NCBI GenBank assembly: GCA_965221195.1
Contig: OZ244864.1
Coordinates: 310,001 to 374,000, forward strand
Direction: 5' to 3'
DNA: 64,000 bases
Origin: Poriferisodalis sp965221195
GTDB lineage: Bacteria; Actinomycetota; Acidimicrobiia; Acidimicrobiales; Poriferisodalaceae
Numbering within the stretch: position 1 is the stretch's first letter; each line of letters begins with the position of its first letter. Positions 27,741 to 36,651 of the stretch are shown in pieces. Position numbers and translations under genes: made by a program. The notes under the pieces were generated by a model that saw nothing but the letters and a program-made list of their open reading frames with translations, had not been told where the DNA came from and searched no databases.

Positions 27741-28979
27741 TCAGACAGCTTGGAGCACATCGGGCGTGAGTTCGTCCGTTGAGCCAATGCCGGCAAGACG
27801 CATGGTTCGTGCCATGCCTTCGCGCAGATGGGCGAGCACCCAATCCACGCCAGCCTCGCCTGCGGCACCCAATGCATAGAGATACGCCCGGCCGGCCATC
27901 ACCGAGTCCGCGCCGAGAACCAGCGCCTTCACAATGTCTGAACCACGCCGAATGCCGCCGTCGCATATGACCTCGCAGCGGTCCGCAACCGCAGCGCGCA
28001 CAGACGACAACAAGTCGAGCGGAGCGGGCGCGCCGTCTAGCTGGCGGCCGCCGTGGTTTGACACGATGACTGCATCAATGCCTGCGTCTGCTGCTAGAGC
28101 CGCATCTTGGGGCGACTGAATTCCCTTCAGCATCACTGGCCCCGCCCAGCGCTCCTGGAACCACTCGATGTCTTTCCACGATAGCGACGGGTCGAACTGG
28201 CTGTTCACGTAGTCGGCGAGTGCCACTGCCCCCTCGCCGCGACCGCCTTCAGCACCCAAGCAGTTAGAGAAAGTGATCGGCTCGTTCGTCAAGAAATCGA
28301 GCGTCCACGCCGGGTGCAGCAGGCCATCGATCAGCGTGCCGATGCCGAGTTTGGGGGGAAGCGCAAACCCGGCCCGCACATCGCGTTCGCGACGGCCGAG
28401 TACCGCCGTGTCCACCGTGATCATGATCGCCTCATAGCCCGACGCTGCTGCTCGGTCTAGCAGGTCGCTCAGCAGCTTTCGGTCGCGCCACACGTAGACC
28501 TGAAAGAACTTCCGTCCATCATGCACGGTGGCCACTTCCTCAATCGACCGGGTGCCCATCGTCGAAAGCGAGTAAGGGATCCCTGCCCTTTGGGAGGCGC
28601 GCGCAACTGCGAGTTCGCCTTGAGAGTGCGCGATACGGCCGAAACCGGTCGGAGCGATGACGAGCGGGAACGGCACCTTTCGGCCGAGCACTACCCCCGA
28701 GGTATCAACATCGCTCACATCGCGCAGCACCCGAGGCCGGAACTGCCAGTTGGCGTACGCTGACAGGTTACGGCTGGCGGTCACCTCGTCCTCGGCTGCG
28801 CCGTCGATGTAGTTGAAGCATCCACGGGGCAAACGACGCCGTGCCAGACGACGCAGATCACCCACATCAGCCACCCGAGCGAGCCGCCGCCGGTCAGGGT
28901 CACTTTCGAACTCGCCAAACCGCATGACGCTGCGGGCCGCCTCAAAGGCTTGCACTACCCTTTTCGCCGGCCCGACCAT
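27741..28979 (-). CDS. FMN-dependent alpha-hydroxy-acid oxidase/dehydrogenase
   Basis: A 412-residue member of the lactate dehydrogenase/glycolate oxidase family, which oxidises L-2-hydroxy acids to 2-oxo acids with FMN. The sequence shows FNYIDGAAEDEVT at the N-terminal entry to the barrel, PLVIAPTGFGRIAH, YSLSTMGTRSIEEV and the active-site segment VSNHGGRQLDGAPAP with predicted catalytic base His309. The FMN phosphate-binding end is DGGIRRGSDIVKAL. The ATG at 28979 gives an N-terminal extension of about 18 residues; an internal ATG at 28925 is an alternative. It is divergently oriented from the aminotransferase at 29120, with a 140-bp shared promoter region. The substrate (lactate, glycolate or other) cannot be told. 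Confidence 0.92.
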   Translation of the reverse strand: MVGPAKRVVQAFEAARSVMRFGEFESDPDRRRLARVADVGDLRRLARRRLPRGCFNYIDGAAEDEVTASRNLSAYANWQFRPRVLRDVSDVDTSGVVLGRKVPFPLVIAPTGFGRIAHSQGELAVARASQRAGIPYSLSTMGTRSIEEVATVHDGRKFFQVYVWRDRKLLSDLLDRAAASGYEAIMITVDTAVLGRRERDVRAGFALPPKLGIGTLIDGLLHPAWTLDFLTNEPITFSNCLGAEGGRGEGAVALADYVNSQFDPSLSWKDIEWFQERWAGPVMLKGIQSPQDAALAADAGIDAVIVSNHGGRQLDGAPAPLDLLSSVRAAVADRCEVICDGGIRRGSDIVKALVLGADSVMAGRAYLYALGAAGEAGVDWVLAHLREGMARTMRLAGIGSTDELTPDVLQAV

Positions 28980-29119
28980 GGACGCGAACTCTACGATGTG
29001 GCCGAGTATTCAGATACTCAACCACATCGGTCAGATGCAGCGGTCGGGGCATCCGACCCTGCCGGTCCCGTCCGACCTAGCCGACCGGTGCCGCCGAACG
29101 ACGCGAAAGCGAACCCGTG

Positions 29120-30409
29120 ATGTCCACCAACGCCGAACTTGCCGAGCGCTATCGGGCGATCCTGCCCAGCTTCATCAGCCCGCTGTATGAACGTCCGATC
29201 TCGATCGACCACGGCGAAGGCAGCTACGTGTTCGACAACGAAGGCACTCGCTACCTCGACTTCTTCGGCGGGATACTCACCACAATGATCGGACACGCAA
29301 ATCCTGTCGTTGTTGAAGCCGTCAGGGCCCAAGCCGCCAAGGTCATGCACACCTCGACGCTGTATCTGAACGAGGAGATGATCTCGTTCGCTGAAGAGGT
29401 CGCGGCGGTCTCAGGCATCGCAGACCCGCGGGTGCTCTTCACCACGTCGGGCACCGAAGCCAACGACACCGCTGTCTTGCTGGCGACGAACTACCGGAAC
29501 ACCAACCAAGTACTGGCGATGCGCAACAGCTACCACGGACGCTCGCTCACGGCCCAGGCGATCACCAGCCACCGCTCGTGGTCCACCAGCAGCTTCAGCG
29601 GACTCGATGTGCATTTCGTCCAAGGTGGCTATCGCCTGCGCAGCCCCTTCCGGCAACTCGACGACGATGCTTACACCTCCGCTTGTGCGGACGACCTCGT
29701 GCAGCTCATCGACATGACCGACTCGGGCGGGTTTGCTGCGTTGATCGCCGAGCCCATCCAAGGTGTCGGCGGATTCGCCACGCCACCCGACGGCTTTTTC
29801 GGCGCGTTGGGCAAAGTGCTGGCAGCTGAGGGAATCCTGTTCATCTCCGACGAGGTACAAACCGGATGGGGTCGCACGGGAGAGCACTTCTGGGGCTATG
29901 AGGCCCACGGCATCACACCCGATGCGATCACGTTCGCCAAAGGTGTCGGCAACGGCATCACCTTGGCTGGGATCGTCGCTCGGGCCGATCTTATGAACTG
30001 CCTGCCTCGCAGCTCATTCACCACCTTCGGCGGGAACCCACTCTCGACCGCAGCAGGCAGGGCAACGCTGCGTTACGTGCTCAATCACAACCTGCAAGCC
30101 AACGCCGGCGAACGAGGAGCACAGATGCGCGAACGACTCGCACCGATATGCGACGCATCACCGCACGTTGCGGAGCTGCGCGGCAAAGGCTTAATGCAAG
30201 CCTTGGAGTTCTGCCACCCCGGCAGCATCGAACCAGACGCTGCAACCACGGCTGCTGTGCTCGAAACCACCAAAGACCTAGGCCTGCTCGTGGGCAAGGG
30301 CGGTCTCTACGGCAACGTCATCCGTGTCACGCCAATGCTGAACGTCACCGAAGCCGAGATGGGCGAAGGCCTCAACATCCTTGCCGCCGCCGTGGAATCT
30401 CTCGGCTAA
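29120..30409 (+). CDS. Class III aminotransferase (AGXT2/aspartate aminotransferase family)
   Basis: A 429-residue PLP-dependent class III aminotransferase. The core segments are GGILTTMIGHANP, TTSGTEANDTAVLLA, NSYHGRS, AEPIQGVGGF, ISDEVQTGWGRTG and FAKGVGNG, with the PLP Schiff-base Lys274. Family members include alanine-glyoxylate aminotransferase 2 and omega-amino acid:pyruvate aminotransferases; this one most resembles the AGXT2-like group by its start and length. I took the ATG at 29120 rather than the GTG immediately before it. The divergent hydroxy-acid oxidase makes 2-oxo acids such as glyoxylate or pyruvate, which could serve as amino acceptor; that link is inference. It converges on the second protease gene, 55 bp away. 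Confidence 0.92.
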   Translation: MSTNAELAERYRAILPSFISPLYERPISIDHGEGSYVFDNEGTRYLDFFGGILTTMIGHANPVVVEAVRAQAAKVMHTSTLYLNEEMISFAEEVAAVSGIADPRVLFTTSGTEANDTAVLLATNYRNTNQVLAMRNSYHGRSLTAQAITSHRSWSTSSFSGLDVHFVQGGYRLRSPFRQLDDDAYTSACADDLVQLIDMTDSGGFAALIAEPIQGVGGFATPPDGFFGALGKVLAAEGILFISDEVQTGWGRTGEHFWGYEAHGITPDAITFAKGVGNGITLAGIVARADLMNCLPRSSFTTFGGNPLSTAAGRATLRYVLNHNLQANAGERGAQMRERLAPICDASPHVAELRGKGLMQALEFCHPGSIEPDAATTAAVLETTKDLGLLVGKGGLYGNVIRVTPMLNVTEAEMGEGLNILAAAVESLG

Positions 30410-30463
30410 GCGGGGCATTGGCACTTGGCGCTTCTTCTGCCGACCAAAACCTTGCCTGGGAGT

Positions 30464-30834
30464 TCTACGGTCGCAGACGACCGATCGCGGACTTGTTATC
30501 GCTATCAATCTCTATTCCACCACTGGTACTGGTCAAACTCACCAAAATCGTGGCAGACGTAAAAATCCAAGCATCTTTAGGCACATCCACATACAACACC
30601 TTGCGCGTTTCACCACGCGCGAACGTCAACTCACCAACCGAATCAGATTTATTAGCCAAACCACGCACCACATAATCCAAACCCACCGTCAACCAGGCAC
30701 CACCAACCGCCGACACCTTGAACCCCACCTTCACATCACTATCAGCAGCCTTAGACAACTTCACCACAAACTCCAACGTGCCCCCCGGCCCAACACGCTC
30801 CAACTGACCATCAACCGACACCTTCACATCACCA
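30464..30834. repeat. 371-bp sequence identical to 36281-36651
   Basis: By direct reading, 371 bases covering the 3' end of protease paralogue 2 match those at 36281-36651 without a difference. The match begins at the base before the stop codon and ends inside the linker ahead of the C-terminal domain. Both copies are in the same orientation, 5,817 bp apart. Confidence 0.92.
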
Positions 30835-33800
30835 ACAACAACCGGCGGCGGTGGTAGGGGGTCATCATCGTCAGAAATCGCAACCGTCGCAGAACCCGCC
30901 GTCGAACTCACGTCATAGCTCGCACCATCAGTCACCGACACCGTTACTGAACCGTCTGCTTCATCGGTGCTGTCACCAGACGTAGAAACCGACAACGTCG
31001 CAGACCCACTTGTTGGAACCGTCACTGTCTGGCTACCAGTCGCCACACCAAAACTACCCGACGCAGTGACATTCACTGTCACAACAAGCGAACTCGACGG
31101 CGCCGGACTCGCAGACACCGTAAACAACGCGTTACTGCCCTCCGTCACACCAGAACCAGCAGTGACACTCACCACCGGCGTAACAGGCGGCGGAGGCGGC
31201 GGGTCGTCATCATCAGCAATGTTGACAGTCGCTGAGCCTGCCGTCGGGTGCACGTCATAACTCGCACCATCAGTCACCGACACCGTCACCGACCCGTTTG
31301 CTTCATCAGTGCTATCACCAGACGTAGCCACACTCAACGTGGCTGTGCCGCTCGTCGGAACCGTCAGCGTACGCGACCCCGTCGTCACACCAAAACTACC
31401 TGTCGCCGCCACATTCACCGTCACAACAAGCGAACCCGACGGCACCGGCGACGCAGACACAGTAAACAACGCAGCACCGCCCTCAGTCACATCACTACCA
31501 GCAGTGATACTCACCACCGGAGTCGCAGGCGGCGGTGTTGGCTGCTGCTGGGGAGGATTAGCCGCCAAACTCTGCAACGCCACCACCACCGGATCCCAAC
31601 GCACACTCCAAAACGCCCGCGCATGACCCTGCGCCTCCACCACAGTCATCGCAGAACCCGAAAACCCCGGCACATCCTCACCAAACGCCACCAACACCCG
31701 CTTCCAACGGTTCACATGCGGCACACCATTAAACGTCTCAGCCGCATAACCCTTAACGTTGGCAATCAGACTCGCAGGCACCACATACACCACAACCGGC
31801 GGCGGCGGATCATCATCATCAGAAACATTCACCGTCGCCGAACCCGCAGTCGAATCAACGTCATAACTCGCACCATCAACCACCGAAACAGACACCGAGC
31901 CGTCTGCCTCATCAACACTGTCACCAGACGTAGAGATTGACAACGTCGCAGACCCAGTCGTTGGAATCGTCACCGTCCGCGACCCCGCCGTCACACCAAA
32001 ACTACCCACCGCCGACACATCCACCGACACACTCAAAGCAGCCGACGGCGCCGGACTCGCGGACAACGTAAACGACGCCGCAGCACCCTCAGTCACATTT
32101 GAACCAGCCGTGATGCTGATCTCAGGCACATCATCATCAGCAATGTTGACAGTCGCTGAGTCCGCCGTCGAATCCACATCATACGCAGCGCCATCAGTCA
32201 CCGACACCGTCACCGAACCGTCAGCTTCATCGGTGCTGTCACCAGAAGTGTCCACCGTCAGCGTCGCAGAACCGGTCGTTGGAATCGTTACTGTACGGTT
32301 GCCGGTCGTCACACCAAAACTACCCGACGCTGTGACGTTCACCGTCACCGTCAACGCGCTCGACGGCGCCGGCGACGCAGACACAGTAAACAACGCAGCA
32401 CCGCCCTCAGTCACATCACTACCAGCAGTGATACTTATCACCGGAGTCGCCGGAGGTGGCATCGGCTGTTGCTGGGGCGGTGGGTTGGCCGCCAAACTCT
32501 GCAACGCCACCACCACCGGATCCCAACGCACACTCCAAAATGTTTGCGCATGACCCTGCGCCTCCACCACAGTCATCGCAGAACCGGAAAACCCTGGCAA
32601 AGATTCACCAAACGCCACCAACACCCGCTTCCAACGATTCACATGTGCCGCGCCATTACCTGTCTCAGCCGCATAGCCCTTAACGTTGGCAATCAGACCC
32701 GCAGGAACCACATACACCACAACCGGCGGCGGATCGTCATCATCAGACACCACTACCGATGCAGACTCCGCCGTAGACTCCACATAATAAGCAATATCAT
32801 CCGTCACCGACACCGACACCGAACCGTCGGCCTCATCTTTACTATCACCGGTGGTGGAAATCAACAAGGTGGCGGTGCCTGTCGTTGGTATGGTGACGGT
32901 GCGGCTGCCGGTGGTCACACCAAAATCACCCGTCGCGGTCACTTCTACCGCTACATTTAGCGCAGCCGACGGCGCAGGTTTAGCCGTCAGCGTGAACGAG
33001 ACCGATGTGCCTTCGCTTACGTTGTTGCCAGCGATAATACTTACAAGCGGTTTAGTGTCATCAATTACGGTTTTTACGACACGTGGTTCAATGATCTCGT
33101 ATTCGTGATTGCCAAAAAGCAGATACGGTAGAGATCCCCGGATAATACGTTGTGGTTCATCATTACGGTCCGCCTTAGTGGTCACTCTTGATATTTTAGT
33201 CCCAGCAGCTGTGAACTCTAGACTAGGCCATAATGTGCGCGGCAAATAGAAACTAGATACCTGATTGGTTTGTGGATGGTGTTCGGAAGCAGTGACGTAA
33301 ACGGTCATAGCTTTGACCGGATCACGGTCCATAGTTACTGCAAACTGCACCTCCTCACCTTCATTGACATGGCTCTTAATGGCACTAATGGATACACGCG
33401 GCTGGTCGTCATCCATTACTGTTACGCTCTTTACTAGGCCGTCAGAAGTATATGGGGCCTGCATTGCGCCGATCTTGGCAACGATCACTTCGGTGAACTC
33501 GTGAGTGTTATCTTCTGTGGTGGATATCGTGGCTGAGGCTGTGCTGGAACCTGTTGGGATAGTAATTGATGTGAGTTCTGTGTAGTCTGGATCTGGCTGA
33601 CCCGGTGGAGTTGCCGCGTCTGAAGTTAAGACGATCGGCACAACAAGATCAGATGTCAGTGTTGTACCTTGATGAGTCGCGGTGAAAGTGATGTCGCCGC
33701 CTTCAGTGGTACCACCGGACGTTGTCAGCGAAACCACTTCAGTGTAAGACGGATTATGACCGTACACGGTCACACCCCAAGAAACTAATTTGGCGTCATT

Positions 33801-36062
33801 CCATAACTTAAGGTTCTCGATCTTAAGCTTCCAGGTGCCAGTTGCGCTCTCGCCTAGATGCCGAGCGGAAGCGAACTTGAAACCACCGTTCAAACGACAT
33901 ACACACCACCTGCTACCGGCTGGATTGACTAGAACAGATTCTTTGCCACTAGGTGAGATCAACGTGAGTTTCAAAGCACGAAAATATTTCGTGTCCATGC
34001 GGACATTTACATCAACATGTTCCACAAACTCAACGTCAGAGTTAAGGGTAATCGCAAACTCATTAGCGTTACCGTCTTTAGTGATCTCGCCAGACGCTTC
34101 CAATGGACCCGACACGCCGGAGTTTGCAATCATAGGTGGCAATAGTTTCCAGTTCTGAGCGGCGCTTACAGCAGCGGACGCGTCTACAAGTCCGAACCCG
34201 TACTTGCGACTATAAGAGTACGACTCGGTAGCTGATCCGTATTTCTTTGCACCTGCTTGCCAGCTAGAGCTACTGCTGTCGTTCTTTTGGGCCGTGCCAG
34301 CTAAGATTAGCTTGACATCACGCCATGTCAACGCAGTATTAACGCTGCGAACCAATGCCGCTACACCCGACACCACTGGAGCTGAAAAACTGGTGCCGCG
34401 CAAACCGGCGTGATAGTGGTTTTTGCCAATAGTGCTCAGTAGGCCATGCCGCGGGCTTTCTGCTGCCGGGCCACACACCCACAAATTTGTCCCTTCCTCA
34501 GAATAGGCTGTGTCAGTACCAGCAGAATTGACTCCACACACCACTACAAAACCATGATGATTCAATTCCTCTGTTAGTGAAGCTTCGTCGTAAACCCCGT
34601 CATCTTTGCCGTTGCCTACCGACTTAACATGCAACGTACCTTTGCCGCCGAAACCAGATTTCAGACTCTGTTCTAAGGCAGCAGCAGCAAAAAGAGACCA
34701 TCGCCCCAAACTACCCCTAGTAGACTTGCCATAGCTGTGATTAGCCACAGCAACTGTATCCGCCCGATGCAAAAAAGCCTGCTGAGAATTGTACAGGCTT
34801 TGGCTGTCTAAATAATTGACATTTAGCAAGGTAGACCGCGGTGCCACGCCACGACCACCTAGGTTGTTATCGCGCGCGCCTATCAACCCCGCAACAGCAG
34901 TTGCGTGCCATGATCTTCTTCTAGTCGTGGGCCAGTAGGTGCTGGCGGCCCGGTCAGAATTGCCAACGAGGTCCTCATGATCCGCTTCCCAGGTACTGTC
35001 AACAATTGACACAGTGATTCCCGAACCTTTAGTGGTGTCCCACACATCACCTATGTTGATGTCCACCAGTGGCTCATACGTTTTGCCGCCTGAAGAAACG
35101 CTCTTGGCTTCGCTACGATCAATGTACCACAAACACGCTGACAAAGCATCGCTCAATGGGGGGTCATCTGACTTGCAGAGGTTGGTCGCAGCGGTGTTCA
35201 ATGATGGGTAAGAAAACGAAACCAGATCAAAATGATCAACCACGTCTGGGGTGAATGTGTTCGGAGCAACCGATGCTACTCCAGGCGCTCGTGACAACAG
35301 TTTCACTAACTGCAACGATTCGACATCAGAGGAAGTGTCTATTTTGAACGCCTGAGGAAAACCCTCTACTGGTAGCACGCGGCCCGGTGCTATCTGATAT
35401 TGGGTCCAAATCGCGTCGATGTCAGCATCACTGAAGCCGGGTTCAAACAGCACCAGCACACCACCTACAGGTAAATACAACTGTCCCGTATCAGAAACAA
35501 ACCAGTTGTCTGCCTCTGGCTCCGCTATAGCAACTGCGCTAGTGTCGTTAGAACGCTCATTGTGCGGTGGCACATAACTCACCGCCGCTGACGATGCCAG
35601 ACTGGCCAGCCTTGAGGCATCAGTACTGAATGCGCCGTCAAAGGTTGAAGCAGCGTCAGAACCTAACCGCGCCAATGTCATCTTGCCAGACGCATCCTCC
35701 CATTCAAAAAGGCCGTCGTCATCAATCAAATCGTCAATGCTCACCGAGGACAGCACAGCACCCAACTCATGGCCCTCAATCTCTTCGGGCGCTAGATCTG
35801 CCAGGCCATCAGTCACATCAAAATCGGTTAACCCGCCAAGGTCACCATCAGGCAACAAGCCTCCTGCAAGGCCAGAATCGATTGGATCAGACGGTTCAAC
35901 CTCGCCGTCAGTTGACTCTGGCGGCGGCGCTGCGTCACTTGTGGACACAACCGGTACTTCAGAGGATGTCTGCGCCCACACAGCACTTGGCGCTGCCAAC
36001 GTCAACGAGGCCGCTGCAGCCAACGACACCACAGACGCCAACACACGCAACCCAAATCGCAT
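30465..36062 (-). CDS. Giant secreted subtilisin-like protease with Calx-beta repeats (paralogue 2)
   Basis: An 1865-residue secreted protease with the same plan as its sisters: signal peptide (MRFGLRVLASVVSLAAAAS, cleaved near VWAQ), acidic prodomain, I9-like propeptide (FLYLPVGGVLVLFE-type segment), S8 catalytic domain, P-domain, about seven Calx-beta repeats, two helical YAAET modules and the shared C-terminal domain. Catalytic residues are Asp355 (VSIVDSTW), His386 and Ser558 (GTSFSAP). The histidine motif reads WHATAVAG, not HGTxVAG as in the sisters, so the conserved glycine is alanine. A strong AAGGAG ribosome site (36072-36077) precedes both a GTG at 36065 and the ATG at 36062. I chose the ATG for agreement with the paralogues, but spacing suits the GTG too. 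Confidence 0.92.
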   Translation of the reverse strand: MRFGLRVLASVVSLAAAASLTLAAPSAVWAQTSSEVPVVSTSDAAPPPESTDGEVEPSDPIDSGLAGGLLPDGDLGGLTDFDVTDGLADLAPEEIEGHELGAVLSSVSIDDLIDDDGLFEWEDASGKMTLARLGSDAASTFDGAFSTDASRLASLASSAAVSYVPPHNERSNDTSAVAIAEPEADNWFVSDTGQLYLPVGGVLVLFEPGFSDADIDAIWTQYQIAPGRVLPVEGFPQAFKIDTSSDVESLQLVKLLSRAPGVASVAPNTFTPDVVDHFDLVSFSYPSLNTAATNLCKSDDPPLSDALSACLWYIDRSEAKSVSSGGKTYEPLVDINIGDVWDTTKGSGITVSIVDSTWEADHEDLVGNSDRAASTYWPTTRRRSWHATAVAGLIGARDNNLGGRGVAPRSTLLNVNYLDSQSLYNSQQAFLHRADTVAVANHSYGKSTRGSLGRWSLFAAAALEQSLKSGFGGKGTLHVKSVGNGKDDGVYDEASLTEELNHHGFVVVCGVNSAGTDTAYSEEGTNLWVCGPAAESPRHGLLSTIGKNHYHAGLRGTSFSAPVVSGVAALVRSVNTALTWRDVKLILAGTAQKNDSSSSSWQAGAKKYGSATESYSYSRKYGFGLVDASAAVSAAQNWKLLPPMIANSGVSGPLEASGEITKDGNANEFAITLNSDVEFVEHVDVNVRMDTKYFRALKLTLISPSGKESVLVNPAGSRWCVCRLNGGFKFASARHLGESATGTWKLKIENLKLWNDAKLVSWGVTVYGHNPSYTEVVSLTTSGGTTEGGDITFTATHQGTTLTSDLVVPIVLTSDAATPPGQPDPDYTELTSITIPTGSSTASATISTTEDNTHEFTEVIVAKIGAMQAPYTSDGLVKSVTVMDDDQPRVSISAIKSHVNEGEEVQFAVTMDRDPVKAMTVYVTASEHHPQTNQVSSFYLPRTLWPSLEFTAAGTKISRVTTKADRNDEPQRIIRGSLPYLLFGNHEYEIIEPRVVKTVIDDTKPLVSIIAGNNVSEGTSVSFTLTAKPAPSAALNVAVEVTATGDFGVTTGSRTVTIPTTGTATLLISTTGDSKDEADGSVSVSVTDDIAYYVESTAESASVVVSDDDDPPPVVVYVVPAGLIANVKGYAAETGNGAAHVNRWKRVLVAFGESLPGFSGSAMTVVEAQGHAQTFWSVRWDPVVVALQSLAANPPPQQQPMPPPATPVISITAGSDVTEGGAALFTVSASPAPSSALTVTVNVTASGSFGVTTGNRTVTIPTTGSATLTVDTSGDSTDEADGSVTVSVTDGAAYDVDSTADSATVNIADDDVPEISITAGSNVTEGAAASFTLSASPAPSAALSVSVDVSAVGSFGVTAGSRTVTIPTTGSATLSISTSGDSVDEADGSVSVSVVDGASYDVDSTAGSATVNVSDDDDPPPPVVVYVVPASLIANVKGYAAETFNGVPHVNRWKRVLVAFGEDVPGFSGSAMTVVEAQGHARAFWSVRWDPVVVALQSLAANPPQQQPTPPPATPVVSITAGSDVTEGGAALFTVSASPVPSGSLVVTVNVAATGSFGVTTGSRTLTVPTSGTATLSVATSGDSTDEANGSVTVSVTDGASYDVHPTAGSATVNIADDDDPPPPPPVTPVVSVTAGSGVTEGSNALFTVSASPAPSSSLVVTVNVTASGSFGVATGSQTVTVPTSGSATLSVSTSGDSTDEADGSVTVSVTDGASYDVSSTAGSATVAISDDDDPLPPPPVVVGDVKVSVDGQLERVGPGGTLEFVVKLSKAADSDVKVGFKVSAVGGAWLTVGLDYVVRGLANKSDSVGELTFARGETRKVLYVDVPKDAWIFTSATILVSLTSTSGGIEIDSDNKSAIGRLRP

Positions 36063-36280
36063 CACTGAAACTCACTCCTTCTTGCGGCCAGAGTCTGTGT
36101 CAGAGAATCTACACGTCAACCACAATCTGCATCAAGCAGGGTGGCTGACCTCTGCGCACGCGCAGCCAACCAGCACAACGACGAACAGCACCTGGAGTGG
36201 CGAGCACAACCGTTTCACATGTCACACCACTGAGTACAACAAGTTTACGCTTCTATGTGACAGAGCCTCGCGGCAGCGCG

Positions 36281-36651
36281 TCTACGGTCGCAGACGACCG
36301 ATCGCGGACTTGTTATCGCTATCAATCTCTATTCCACCACTGGTACTGGTCAAACTCACCAAAATCGTGGCAGACGTAAAAATCCAAGCATCTTTAGGCA
36401 CATCCACATACAACACCTTGCGCGTTTCACCACGCGCGAACGTCAACTCACCAACCGAATCAGATTTATTAGCCAAACCACGCACCACATAATCCAAACC
36501 CACCGTCAACCAGGCACCACCAACCGCCGACACCTTGAACCCCACCTTCACATCACTATCAGCAGCCTTAGACAACTTCACCACAAACTCCAACGTGCCC
36601 CCCGGCCCAACACGCTCCAACTGACCATCAACCGACACCTTCACATCACCA
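36281..36651. repeat. 371-bp sequence identical to 30464-30834
   Basis: This is the 3' end of protease paralogue 3, identical to the 3' end of paralogue 2. The coding sequence directly upstream (the linker and last Calx-beta repeat) has diverged, so the identity is confined to the C-terminal domain. Confidence 0.92.
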
